Source: JAGLSB01 sp023135955 (GTDB lineage: Bacteria > Bacteroidota > Bacteroidia > Bacteroidales > GCA-2748055). From it: a stretch of 64,000 nucleotides of DNA. The notes under the pieces are model-generated. The model worked only from the letters and a program-made list of their open reading frames with translations, did not search any database and had not been told where the DNA came from. Shown here in pieces: positions 1-8,808 of the stretch. The DNA is taken from assembly GCA_030673645.1 (NCBI GenBank), contig DAOVIO010000006.1, positions 6,354 through 70,353 on the forward strand, given 5' to 3'. Position numbers and translations under genes: made by a program. The first letter of the stretch is position 1, and the number at the start of each line of letters is the position of its first letter.

Positions 1-560
1 CAGGAAGCCTGCTTACTATCGCCTTGCTCGAGTGGCAAACTCAGCCAGCCTTGTGGATATTCAACAATAATCTTCCTGATACTTCCCAGCTCATTATTTT
101 GAATTATATTCCTTGCCTCTTTCACCATTGGATATCCTGAATAAGCATGCGTTACAGCAAAGAACAGCCCGGTTTTTTCGACTAGTTTCACCAGAATCTC
201 AGCTTCTTCTACTGTATACGTTAAGGGTTTATCACTAACAACATGAAAACCATTCTCCAATGCCATTTTAGAAGGCTCAAAATGGACATGATTTGGTGTC
301 GCGATGCATACAAAATCCATTCTCTCTCCATCTGGAAGTAACTTCTCCTTTTCAAACATATCCTGAAAGGAACCATATATTCGCTCTGGATTTAGGTAGT
401 AACCTTCTCCTGCCTCTCTTGATTTATCAGGATCTGAGCTAAAAGCACCACAGACCAGTTCAATTTGCCCATCGAGCATTGCAGCATTAAAGTGAACTCT
501 TCCTATAAATGAACCAGGGCCACCTCCAACCATTCCCATTCTAATTTTTCTTGATCTCAT
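1..560 (-). CDS. Gfo/Idh/MocA family oxidoreductase, C-terminus cut by window edge
   Basis: The reverse strand reads open from an ATG at 558-560 to the window edge, giving about 186 residues. The N-terminus (MGMVGGGPGSFIG) is a Rossmann nucleotide-binding loop. It is followed by a beta-strand ending in CIATPNHVH and by SDKPLT, which matches the EKP-type motif whose lysine contacts the substrate in Gfo/Idh/MocA dehydrogenases. Family members are NAD(P)-dependent, cytoplasmic or periplasmic sugar and inositol oxidoreductases. There is no signal peptide here, so a cytoplasmic location is inferred. The catalytic C-terminal domain lies outside the window and the substrate cannot be told. The gene is divergent from the DUF6340-type gene across about 150 bp. 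Confidence 0.88.
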   Translation of the reverse strand, partial: MRSRKIRMGMVGGGPGSFIGRVHFNAAMLDGQIELVCGAFSSDPDKSREAGEGYYLNPERIYGSFQDMFEKEKLLPDGERMDFVCIATPNHVHFEPSKMALENGFHVVSDKPLTYTVEEAEILVKLVEKTGLFFAVTHAYSGYPMVKEARNIIQNNELGSIRKIIVEYPQGWLSLPLEQGDSKQAS

Positions 561-711
561 ATCTTGTCTTATAATAGTTAATACATATTTCTTAAATATC
601 GCAATTTTCAGATAGCTTATATGCAAAGTAATAAATTATTTCTAATTGGTATTATTTTTGCAATATCATTTATATCAACATGATTTAATACAAGCACTTA
701 AATTTTAGAAA

Positions 712-1662
712 ATGAAAATCAGGATAAAAAACTTAGTGATTTACACAGGAATATTTTTCCTTTTTGCTGCCCCATCTATATCCTTTGATGCTTTATTTCC
801 ATCTGAACTAAAATTACCCGATCACATAAAAACTATTGCAATTATTGATCGTAGTATCCGTGAAGATAAACTTGTAAATATTCTCGAGGGAGGCATTACC
901 GGTGAAGGTATTGGTCAGGATAGAGTAGCTGCCCGAAAATGTCTCGATGGTTTAATAGATCTTGTAAATAATAACATTCATATTAGTTTCGTCAGAACAA
1001 ATATTGAAATGACTTTAGATTCTAAACCTGGAAACATGGCAGATTTACTCTCTTTGGCACATCTCAAGGGTATTTGCATGGAAAATGAAGCAGATGCAGT
1101 TTTATCTCTGGAATATTTTGACACAGACCGCAGAGGAGAATTCATTGATGTCAAACTTGGTTTTAGAATATATGACTTAAGATCGAATGCTGTTATTGAG
1201 GAATATAATTTTAGCAGAAGCGGGAGGATACATTTACTGGAAAACAATCTGGTGAACATTATTAATACGACTTATATATCAAATCCCATTATGCAGCTTA
1301 GTTATGATGCAGGCAGAAATTACGGGCAGAGAATCTCCCCATACTGGCAAAGAGTAAGTAGAATATATTACAAAAAAGGGCGAAGAGATAAAGACCTTGC
1401 ACAAGGGGCGAGAATGATGGAAGTGAATGACTGGGATGCTGCTATTGCTAGTTTTAAAACTTCTATTAATAGCAAGAAAAGAAAAACCCAGGCACGTTCG
1501 GCTCATAACCTGGCTGTTGTTTATGAAATTTTAAGTGAATTCGAAACCGCAAAAGAATATTCACAACTAGCATGGGGAGAATATAAAAATAAAGACTCAA
1601 AAGAGTATTCAGAGATACTAAGTCGAAGAATACGTGAGGTTAATATGCTGAATGAAGATTGA
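712..1662 (+). CDS. DUF6340-type exported protein with C-terminal TPR-like helices
   Basis: A 316-residue protein with an N-terminal hydrophobic signal segment (residues about 8-24) and no lipobox cysteine, so it is probably exported to the periplasm. The part around residues 30-75, with LKLPDHIKTIAIIDRS and ILEGGITGEGIGQDR, resembles the Bacteroidota family DUF6340, whose function is unknown. Residues about 225-300 contain paired helices (ARMMEVNDWDAAIASFKTSI, then a second unit with AHNLAVVYEILSEFETA) that look like tetratricopeptide repeats. Many relatives are lipoproteins, so the missing cysteine is a small oddity. The family call rests on recalled motifs and was not searched. The gene stands alone, with a repeat-rich gap downstream. 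Confidence 0.7.
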   Translation: MKIRIKNLVIYTGIFFLFAAPSISFDALFPSELKLPDHIKTIAIIDRSIREDKLVNILEGGITGEGIGQDRVAARKCLDGLIDLVNNNIHISFVRTNIEMTLDSKPGNMADLLSLAHLKGICMENEADAVLSLEYFDTDRRGEFIDVKLGFRIYDLRSNAVIEEYNFSRSGRIHLLENNLVNIINTTYISNPIMQLSYDAGRNYGQRISPYWQRVSRIYYKKGRRDKDLAQGARMMEVNDWDAAIASFKTSINSKKRKTQARSAHNLAVVYEILSEFETAKEYSQLAWGEYKNKDSKEYSEILSRRIREVNMLNED

Positions 1663-1718
1663 TATATGGGTAAGGTGTTTGAAATTCTTTTTCTTCTACT
1701 AATACAAAGTTCGTCTAA

Positions 1719-1752
1719 CCCCCTCCTAGCCTTCCCCCAAGTGGGGAGGAAC
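1719..1752. repeat. Short C-rich/G-rich intergenic repeat
   Basis: A block of CCCCCTCC, then CTTCCCCC, a short loop and GTGGGGAGG can fold on itself. A related block (CCCCCCTAAATCCCCCCTAAAGGAGGGA) sits inside the MITE-like element at 28.6 kb. Blocks of this type are common between Bacteroidota genes; no function is shown here. Confidence 0.5.
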
Positions 1753-1810
1753 AGATTATGCCAACGAAACGAACAAGGCAAATCATTGTAGTTTATTTTT
1801 CTTCCCAGTA

Positions 1811-1882
1811 ACCAGACTCTTCGACCCTTCGGCTAGCTCAGAGATCGCAGGCTCAGGGCGGCGCCCAGCAACCAGCAACCAG
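1811..1882. repeat. Dispersed intergenic repeat, copy 1
   Basis: This stretch (ACCAGACTCTTCGACCCTTC, GGCTAGCTCA, GGCGGCG, AGCAACCAGCAACC) has a close, shorter relative at 32998-33042. Its last 14 bases recur in inverse orientation at 15946-15959. It lies in the gap between the DUF6340-type gene and pgi. The rest of the gap (1663-2004) shows no gene. Confidence 0.6.
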
Positions 1883-2004
1883 ATTTTCAGAAATAAATCA
1901 AATCAATTCCTACTTTATAGATCTATTATGAAGAGATAAGTAAATATTTCTTTTTAAATTTGCCTCTACAATCAGATTTTTTAATTAATAATTTTTTGAA
2001 GCGC

Positions 2005-3348
2005 ATGAAAAATTTCAAGCTTGATATTAGCAAGGTTTATGATTTTATAAGTAAAGAGGAAATATTCAGTATAAAAAATGAAGCCGAAAAGCAAGTTAAA
2101 AGTTTACATAATAAATCCGGAGAAGGTAATGATTTTTTAGGTTGGGTTGATCTTCCGTCTCAAATCTCAGAAAACGAAATTCAAGAAATTGAAAATGTGG
2201 CTAAGGGATTGGCAAAAAAAGTTGATTATGTTATTGTTATCGGTATTGGGGGTTCTTATTTGGGAGCAAAATTTTTCCTGGAAGCTATGAGCAGTAGTTT
2301 TGAGTGGTTAGAGCAAGCTGGAAAATATCCAAGAGTCCTTTTTGCCGGGCAAAATATTGTTGAAGATTACCTGGGAGAATTAACTGAACTGCTAAAAGAT
2401 AAGAAATTTGGTATTGTAGTAATTTCAAAATCAGGGACAACTACAGAGCCGGCAGTTGCATTTCGCATTCTCAAGAAACAACTTGAGAGTCAAGTAGGAA
2501 AAGAAAATGCAAAGGAATTGATTATTGCAATTACAGATGCTAAGAAAGGTGCTTTACGGGAGCTTTCAAATATTGAAGCTTATCAAAGTTTTATCATTCC
2601 TGATGATGCAGGCGGAAGGTACTCAGTTCTTACACCCGTAGGACTGCTTCCTATAGCTATTGCGGGTTATTCCATCCGTGAATTTATTAATGGGGCAAAA
2701 CAAATGGAATCAATATCTGGAACCGATACTATTTTTGAAGATAATCCTGCTGCTATTTATGCTGCTACACGTCACGCGCTTTATAAAAAAGGAAAAAAAA
2801 TAGAAATCCTCGCTAATTTCAATGATAAACTAGTTTATTTTTCAGAATGGTGGAAACAATTATTTGGAGAAAGTGAAGGAAAAGAAAATAAGGGTATTTT
2901 TCCGGCCAGTGTATATTTTACAGCCGACTTGCACTCTATGGGTCAGTATATTCAGGAGGGTGAACGTCATATTTTTGAAACCGTAATTTCCGTTTCAGGT
3001 TCTGATAAGAAAATTCAGATCCCATCTGACGAGGGAAATTTAGATCAGCTTAATTATATTGCTAATAAACGCATATCGGATGTTAATTCAATGGCAGAAC
3101 TAGGTACTATGCTTGCACATGTTGATGGTGGAGTTCCGAATATCCGTATTGAGATTGACGCTATAAATGAATATAATTTGGGACAATTGGTATATTTCTT
3201 TGAAAAAGCTTGTGGAATAAGTGGATACTTACTGAACATTAACCCTTTCAATCAACCTGGCGTTGAGGCTTATAAAAAAAATATGTTTGCCTTACTTGAA
3301 AAGCCAGGATTCGAAAAGGAAACTGAGGAAATTAAAAAAAGATTATAA
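2005..3348 (+). CDS. pgi: Glucose-6-phosphate isomerase
   Basis: Interconverts glucose 6-phosphate and fructose 6-phosphate in the cytoplasm. The protein is of the short (about 450-residue) Bacillus-like type. N-terminal GEGNDFLGWVDLP, the phosphate-binding loops GIGGSYLGA and SKSGTTTEP, and the signature region around SEWWKQLFGESEGK are all present. The open frame extends upstream to a TTG at 1960, but the homologous protein begins near the ATG at 2005 (MKNFKLDISK), so I start there; neither start has a clear ribosome binding site. The gene is monocistronic and converges on the COG2403-like gene. Nothing in the sequence is unusual. Confidence 0.95.
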   Translation: MKNFKLDISKVYDFISKEEIFSIKNEAEKQVKSLHNKSGEGNDFLGWVDLPSQISENEIQEIENVAKGLAKKVDYVIVIGIGGSYLGAKFFLEAMSSSFEWLEQAGKYPRVLFAGQNIVEDYLGELTELLKDKKFGIVVISKSGTTTEPAVAFRILKKQLESQVGKENAKELIIAITDAKKGALRELSNIEAYQSFIIPDDAGGRYSVLTPVGLLPIAIAGYSIREFINGAKQMESISGTDTIFEDNPAAIYAATRHALYKKGKKIEILANFNDKLVYFSEWWKQLFGESEGKENKGIFPASVYFTADLHSMGQYIQEGERHIFETVISVSGSDKKIQIPSDEGNLDQLNYIANKRISDVNSMAELGTMLAHVDGGVPNIRIEIDAINEYNLGQLVYFFEKACGISGYLLNINPFNQPGVEAYKKNMFALLEKPGFEKETEEIKKRL

Positions 3349-3515
3349 AATTTATTTACAACCTCGTATTCGAAATTTTGATCTTTTTTGAATGAATAAA
3401 TCCTGATTAAACAATAATTGGAATTAGCATTCTTACTGCGGTCAAATCATTAGTTTCAAAATATCAAAAACACACACAGAATGAAGCTGTGGTTTCAAAA
3501 TAATAATTTTCATTT

Positions 3516-4853
3516 CTATAGTTTATGCTCTTTTACGAAATCGTCTAATACCATATTCAAATCTGGTTCGCCAATTTCCTGAAGGTCATAAAATACACGT
3601 GTGTGAGGCTTCTTAATATTAACTATTCTGCTCAGATCAATAGGCGTACCGATAATGACAGCATCGCAATCGGTATTGTTTATCGTTGTCTCCAGATCTC
3701 TAAGCTGTTCATCTCCATATCCCATTGCAGGTAGAAGAGTGCCAATTCCAGGATAAAGCTTAAAAGTCTCGCTCAGTTTCCCAACAGTATATGGCCTGGG
3801 ATCAACAAGTTCTGCGCAGCCATATTTCTTTGCGGCAACTACACCGGCACCAAGTTTCATTTCTCCATGGGTAAGTGTTGGCCCGTCCTCGACAACAAGC
3901 ACTCTTTTACCCTTAATAATTGAAGGATTTTCAACCCTGATTGGTGAGGCACCATCAATAACTATAGCATCAGGATTTACTTTATCAATGCTTTCGCGCA
4001 CAATTTGAATAGCTTCCGGATCTGCGCTATCCATTTTGTTAATGACAACTACATCAGCAATTCGTAATGTAACTTCACCCGGATAATATTTCAATTCATG
4101 TCCCGGACGATGAGGATCGACAACTGTTACTGTAAGATCAGATTTGTAGAATGGGAAATCATTGTTCCCTCCATCCCATAAAATTACATCGCATCCATCA
4201 GGATCTTCTTCAGCAGCCCTTAAAATAGCCTCATAATCAACTCCGGCATATATTACGTTTCCTCTAACAACATGTGGTTCATATTCCTCCATTTCTTCAA
4301 CAGTACATTTATTTTTTTCCAGGTCATTTACTTCCGCAAAACGTTGAACTTTTTGTGCTACCAGATCACCATAAGGCATAGGATGTCGGACAGCTACAAC
4401 TTTTAAACCTTTCTCCATTAATATTTCAATTATCCGTCTTGAAGTCTGACTTTTACCACATCCCGTTCTTACGGCACCAACGGCAATAACTGGTTTCTTA
4501 CTTGCTATCATTGTATCCTTTCCTCCAAGCAAGATAAAATTAGCTCCGGCAGCATTAACAATTGCGCTTACACTACCAACTTTATCGTAAGTAACATCAC
4601 TATATGAGAAAACACAGTCATCTACTTTCTTATCAATAATCAAATTTGGTAAATCCTCCTCAGAAAAAATTGTTATACCATCGGGATACAGTTCTCCAGC
4701 AAGTTCTGAAGGATATTTTCTTCCATCAATATCCGGAATTTGGGCGGCAGTAAATGCTACAACATTATAATCTTCATTATCGCGGAAGTAAGTATTAAAG
4801 TTATGAAAATCTCTTCCTGCTGCACCGATGATAATTACATTCTTTTTAGACAT
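3516..4853 (-). CDS. Cyclic 2,3-diphosphoglycerate synthetase-like P-loop protein (COG2403)
   Basis: A 445-residue soluble protein. Residues 1-115 form a Rossmann-like domain beginning NVIIIGAAGRDFHNFN. A P-loop NTPase domain follows, with Walker A GAVRTGCGKS at 126-135, then DVILWDGGNNDFPF and VVVINKMDSAD, a G4-like motif. This arrangement matches the predicted GTPases of COG2403. The archaeal member of that family, cyclic 2,3-diphosphoglycerate synthetase, closes 2,3-bisphosphoglycerate into a thermoprotective solute. Whether the bacterial protein makes the same product is unknown. It lies next to pgi on the opposite strand, and no clear partner gene is adjacent. The family call is fairly firm and the reaction is inferred. 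Confidence 0.75.
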   Translation of the reverse strand: MSKKNVIIIGAAGRDFHNFNTYFRDNEDYNVVAFTAAQIPDIDGRKYPSELAGELYPDGITIFSEEDLPNLIIDKKVDDCVFSYSDVTYDKVGSVSAIVNAAGANFILLGGKDTMIASKKPVIAVGAVRTGCGKSQTSRRIIEILMEKGLKVVAVRHPMPYGDLVAQKVQRFAEVNDLEKNKCTVEEMEEYEPHVVRGNVIYAGVDYEAILRAAEEDPDGCDVILWDGGNNDFPFYKSDLTVTVVDPHRPGHELKYYPGEVTLRIADVVVINKMDSADPEAIQIVRESIDKVNPDAIVIDGASPIRVENPSIIKGKRVLVVEDGPTLTHGEMKLGAGVVAAKKYGCAELVDPRPYTVGKLSETFKLYPGIGTLLPAMGYGDEQLRDLETTINNTDCDAVIIGTPIDLSRIVNIKKPHTRVFYDLQEIGEPDLNMVLDDFVKEHKL

Positions 4854-5137
4854 ATTTTCATTTTTAAATTGATATATAAAAGATGTAAAACAAAGGTGTA
4901 AAAGTTTTAATGAATTTAAAATCTATTAAAAAACATATACAGAAATTTAGACTATCCGGTCGAAAAATAATCATTATTAAATCTGCCATGACGACCATTA
5001 ATTTGATCCTGGTCGAATTTTGGATTATTATTATGAAAAAGTTAATAAATTCTTACTCGCATTTTCATAAAAACTCCCTGTATATTTGTAACTTCTGAGG
5101 CCAGAACGGCATATTATTTGAATCTAATATTCCAATA

Positions 5138-5746
5138 ATGAATTTCCTTGCTCACATATATTTATCCGGCAATAATGAGAAGATTCTTGTAGGGAATTTT
5201 ATGGGTGATTATGTCAAGGGCAGAAATTACATACAATATCCTGAAGAAGTTCGCAGGGGCATTCTAATTCACAGAAAGATCGACTATTACACAGATAATC
5301 ATCCTGTTACAAAAATAAGCAAACTCCATTTAAGCGAACGATATTCAAAATATTCAGGAATTGTAGTCGATATATTTTATGATTACCTACTTACTCTTTC
5401 CTGGCAAAAATATTGTGACATACCCCTACCAGTGTTTGTAGATCGTGTATTTCATTTACTACGAAATAATTATGACATCTTCCCTCAGGGAATTAAAAAC
5501 TTGTTTCCAAATTTTATCAGGAATAATTGGTTAATAGCCTATTCTACTATTGAAGGTATAGAAACAGTGTTGCAAAGAATGTCTAGCCGTACATCTTTGC
5601 CGGAACATACTGAATTTGCTATTAATTCTTTGCGTGAACATCAAGATGAATACCTGGAAGAATTTAATTCGTTTTTCCCAGATATTAAAAATTATATGCT
5701 TAAGGAATTCGGGATCAAGACAGGAAATCTTGATTTTAGTTACTGA
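5138..5746 (+). CDS. acpH: Acyl carrier protein phosphodiesterase (AcpH family)
   Basis: Hydrolyses the 4'-phosphopantetheine arm from holo-ACP, giving apo-ACP, in the cytoplasm. The 202 residues match the family's length (about 195). The N-terminus MNFLAHIYLSG with GNFMGDYVKG, then HRKIDYYTDNHP and the later DIFYDYLL, form the conserved histidine- and aspartate-rich, HD-like metal site of the ACP_PD family. The gene is followed after 31 bp by the convergent KamA-type gene. The 284 bp before it (4854-5137) contain only a poor 62-codon frame and no recognisable gene. No anomaly is visible. Confidence 0.9.
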   Translation: MNFLAHIYLSGNNEKILVGNFMGDYVKGRNYIQYPEEVRRGILIHRKIDYYTDNHPVTKISKLHLSERYSKYSGIVVDIFYDYLLTLSWQKYCDIPLPVFVDRVFHLLRNNYDIFPQGIKNLFPNFIRNNWLIAYSTIEGIETVLQRMSSRTSLPEHTEFAINSLREHQDEYLEEFNSFFPDIKNYMLKEFGIKTGNLDFSY

Positions 5747-5777
5747 AAATAGAATACTTAATGAAAAAGATAAACTA

Positions 5778-7121
5778 CTAGGCTGTAGTTTTATAATTAT
5801 CGATTCTTACAATCTTCTTATCCTGTTTTTCTTTTATCTCATCAAACTCATCCTCAAAGAAGAATCTGTCATCCTCAAAAGGAACAAGCTCATCAAGCCA
5901 TTTCGCATTTTCATCGTATTCTGCAAAAAACGGCTTATTTACCCAATCAGGATTTCTTCCCTGAAGGAAATTGAGAACAAAAACTTTTTGATTTCTAATC
6001 TTTGTTACTCCTGCAATTTGCACTTTTCCAGGATCTGCTGACATACTAGGGCCCCGAACTGTTCTAGCAAGTCCGCTAACCTGACTATATGCCCTACTAA
6101 ATATCTGGATTGATTTTTTGAGCGATGTTCCAAAATAATGCTGTGCGCCTGTATCCCTTGCAATAAACATATAATATGGTATTAACCCAAGTGCTACCTG
6201 ATGACGCCACATCCTTGACCATAATTCCGGCTTATTATTAATATGGTTAAGCAAAGGTGATTGGGTTCTAATCTGAACACCAGTATTTCGTATCCTCCTG
6301 ATGGCTTCCTGAACAGCTTTTGTAGAAAGCTCTCTGGGATGATTAATATGTGCCATCAGAGCCAATTGTAATCCAGACTTACTCACTTTTTCAAACAGCC
6401 TCAATACATCTTCCGAATCTTTATCATTAATGAACCTGTCTGGCCAGAATGAAAGAGATTTAGTTCCAATACGAATAGTATTAAGATTATGACTATGAGA
6501 ATTTAATATGGGCTCAATATATGCTTTTAAATTATTGATATTCATCACCATTGGATCTCCACCGGTAATGAGCAAATCGCTTACAGACTGATTATTTTCA
6601 AGGTATTCTGTCAGTAGATTGGACTGCTTCATTGCGAATTTCAGTTCATCCATATTGGTAAACTGCGGCCACCTAAAACAAAAAGTACAGTATGCATGAC
6701 ATGTTTGTCCCTGAGTAGGAAAAAACAATACAGTTTCTTTGTATTTATGTTGAATGCCTGATAATTTCTCTCCATTCAAAAAAGGAACATTACTCTCCTG
6801 TCCTGCCGGGTGAGGATTCAATTGTCTTCGTATATCATTTGCCAGGCTATAAACTTCCTTCTTATCAGCTCCACGCCTAATCAGATCCAACATCTGATTA
6901 TAATGATTATCCTGCAACATATCTTTTTGTGGGAAATTCAAAATAAACATCGGATCATCTTCAAAGTTGTCCCAATCAATTAGTTTATCTGTTACATAAT
7001 TATTGGTCTTAAAAGGAAAAACTTTTGATACCACCTCAATTGCTTCTCTCTGTTCTTTGCTAAACTTCGAAAATTGATCGATGTTCTGATAATTGTGTAT
7101 GGAATAGGACTGATGCTTCAT
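5778..7121 (-). CDS. KamA-family radical SAM aminomutase, substrate uncertain
   Basis: A 447-residue radical SAM protein. The [4Fe-4S] motif is C141-x3-C145-x2-C148 (CHAYCTFC), followed by the SAM-binding TGGDP at 186-190. The C-terminal segment SADPGKV includes K366, which lines up with the PLP lysine of lysine 2,3-aminomutase. The two aspartates that hold the lysine side-chain amino group in the clostridial enzyme (D293 and D330) align with R322 and a Gly/Pro stretch. The substrate is therefore probably not free lysine, and an acidic amino acid such as glutamate would fit the arginine. That is inference from a hand alignment. The gene is monocistronic, with no lysine-fermentation genes nearby. 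Confidence 0.8.
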   Translation of the reverse strand: MKHQSYSIHNYQNIDQFSKFSKEQREAIEVVSKVFPFKTNNYVTDKLIDWDNFEDDPMFILNFPQKDMLQDNHYNQMLDLIRRGADKKEVYSLANDIRRQLNPHPAGQESNVPFLNGEKLSGIQHKYKETVLFFPTQGQTCHAYCTFCFRWPQFTNMDELKFAMKQSNLLTEYLENNQSVSDLLITGGDPMVMNINNLKAYIEPILNSHSHNLNTIRIGTKSLSFWPDRFINDKDSEDVLRLFEKVSKSGLQLALMAHINHPRELSTKAVQEAIRRIRNTGVQIRTQSPLLNHINNKPELWSRMWRHQVALGLIPYYMFIARDTGAQHYFGTSLKKSIQIFSRAYSQVSGLARTVRGPSMSADPGKVQIAGVTKIRNQKVFVLNFLQGRNPDWVNKPFFAEYDENAKWLDELVPFEDDRFFFEDEFDEIKEKQDKKIVRIDNYKTTA

Positions 7122-7324
7122 AGAACTAAATGAACGTTTTTTAAAAGATTACAAAAATAGTAAAAAAGACGGTTCTTAAAAAATTAATTCAACAATGATC
7201 CCATACAAAACTAATCAATATCTATTGTGAAAACAATCACATATAACTTATTTTCAAATATTTAAGCTTAATTCCAATTACTCAACTAATCATCTTTACT
7301 AAGTTATAGGCATCTGACGGAATT

Positions 7325-7386
7325 AAGCAGCACACCACATCAGCACACCAGCACTCCCGATATCTATCGGGAAGCACACCAACACA
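7325..7386. repeat. Repeat-rich spacer with TCCCGATA hairpin after rodA
   Basis: Several CAGCACACCA words flank a perfect 8-bp stem with a 2-base loop (TCCCGATA at 7355-7362, TATCGGGA at 7365-7372). It lies 15 bp beyond the rodA stop codon. There is no T-run after the stem, so I call it a repeat rather than a terminator, though it could protect the 3' end of the operon mRNA. A similar hairpin occurs after priA near 23.27 kb. Confidence 0.5.
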
Positions 7387-8808
7387 CTAATTAATATGCT
7401 CCATCCGACTAGCATCCAACCTCAATAAAATGAAAAGTAAAATAGTAAAAGCCCAAAGTGAGGAGCCTCCATAGCTGAAAAATGGTAGAGGAATACCTAT
7501 TACAGGGAACATTCCAATTGTCATTCCAATATTTACAAAAAAGTGAAAAAACAAAATCGAAACAACTCCATAGCCATATATTCTGGCAAATTTGGATCTT
7601 TGCCGCTCTGCCAATTTAACTAGTCTTAGCAGAAGGAAAACAAATAACAGAATCACAATGCTTGAACCAATAAAACCCCATTCCTCACCAACTGTACAAA
7701 AAATAAAATCAGTACTCTGCTCTGGAACGAAATTTAGTTTAGTCTGTGTACCATTTAAATAACCTTTACCACTTAATCCGCCCGAACCAATTGCAATCTT
7801 TGACTGTGCAAGATTATATCCAGCACCATGAGGATCAGACTCAAGACCGAGCATAATATTTATTCTCCTTTGCTGATAGGAGTCGAGAATATTATTAAAG
7901 GCGAAATCAACAGTAAAGACATAAAATATCGCCATTATCCCAAATCCCAGGATAATTCCTGCTGATCTCAATCTGGATTTCAAAATTACTATCAAAAAGA
8001 TAATGCTTGAAAAACCTAAACTAAGAATCCCAATCCTTAAATTACCAGACTCCAATCCTGCCTGTGAATCTATTCCCCAGAAGACAAATAAATTGCCTGC
8101 AATAATTAGTGCAGATAACATCATCTTCTTAAAACTTCTGAGAACAATCCCAGCTGAAAAAATTGATAATATTGTAATTATTCCAAGAATTATAACTTTC
8201 TCAAAGATTAGACTCAATAGAAATAAAACAATGAGCGAAATAGAAATAAGCAAGAAACTTATAGGAAAACCTTCACGAAATACGACTAGAATAAAAACAA
8301 AGAAAACAATAGCTGAACCAGTATCCGGTTGCAAAATAATTAATAGTGAAGGAGATAAAATTATTATGGCAGAAATAAAATATGTCTTAAACTTGTTAAT
8401 TTTCAAATTAAATCCCGATAGATACCTTGCCAATGCTATTGCAACTGCAGGTTTGGCCAACTCTGAAGGTTGAATTTGAAGACCACCAAGTATAATCCAG
8501 CTTTTGGCTCCGTTAATTTCTTTGCCAACAAGGAGTACTATTAGCAATAGAAGAATTGCCATTCCATAAAATGCATAGGCAAAAAAATCATAGAATTTAT
8601 GATCAATGATCAATATTATTGTTGCAATAATTATAGAAGAGATCATCCATAAAAATTGCTTTCCCTGGCGATGACTGAGATCCAGGAGCTCTGAAGTACT
8701 ATCAGAATACACGGCTGAGTATATATTCAACCAACCTAAAACTATCATTATCAGGTACAGCAATACTGTAATCCAATCCATATTTGCTATAACACTACCT
8801 CTTTTCAT
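7387..8808 (-). CDS. rodA: Rod-shape peptidoglycan polymerase RodA
   Basis: SEDS-family glycosyltransferase that polymerises lipid II for side-wall synthesis with its transpeptidase partner PBP2. The 473-residue protein has about 10-12 membrane segments. The motifs LGGLQIQPSELAK (107-119), QPDTGSA (160-166), the catalytic-loop aspartate D367 in STDFIF, and the C-terminal PLPFFSYGGSS (440-450) are all present. It is about 100 residues longer than the E. coli protein because of extra hydrophobic segments around 180-300, as in other Bacteroidota. Its start overlaps the end of mrdA by four bases, indicating translational coupling. It is the last gene of the elongation operon. Confidence 0.95.
   Translation of the reverse strand: MKRGSVIANMDWITVLLYLIMIVLGWLNIYSAVYSDSTSELLDLSHRQGKQFLWMISSIIIATIILIIDHKFYDFFAYAFYGMAILLLLIVLLVGKEINGAKSWIILGGLQIQPSELAKPAVAIALARYLSGFNLKINKFKTYFISAIIILSPSLLIILQPDTGSAIVFFVFILVVFREGFPISFLLISISLIVLFLLSLIFEKVIILGIITILSIFSAGIVLRSFKKMMLSALIIAGNLFVFWGIDSQAGLESGNLRIGILSLGFSSIIFLIVILKSRLRSAGIILGFGIMAIFYVFTVDFAFNNILDSYQQRRINIMLGLESDPHGAGYNLAQSKIAIGSGGLSGKGYLNGTQTKLNFVPEQSTDFIFCTVGEEWGFIGSSIVILLFVFLLLRLVKLAERQRSKFARIYGYGVVSILFFHFFVNIGMTIGMFPVIGIPLPFFSYGGSSLWAFTILLFILLRLDASRMEHIN

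Noticed and set aside
1960..2004. TTG start extending pgi by 15 residues
   Set aside because: The extra residues are unlike the family N-terminus; the ATG at 2005 fits better.
4910..5098. 62-codon frame before acpH
   Set aside because: Low-complexity Lys/Ile-rich translation with no motif, in an AT-rich gap; no evidence of coding.
5616..6041. 141-codon frame overlapping acpH and the KamA-type gene
   Set aside because: It overlaps two well-supported genes in other frames and its translation has no family features.
7325..7386. Possible CRISPR or tandem array (CAGCACACCA words)
   Set aside because: Only a few irregular words with no constant repeat-spacer pattern.
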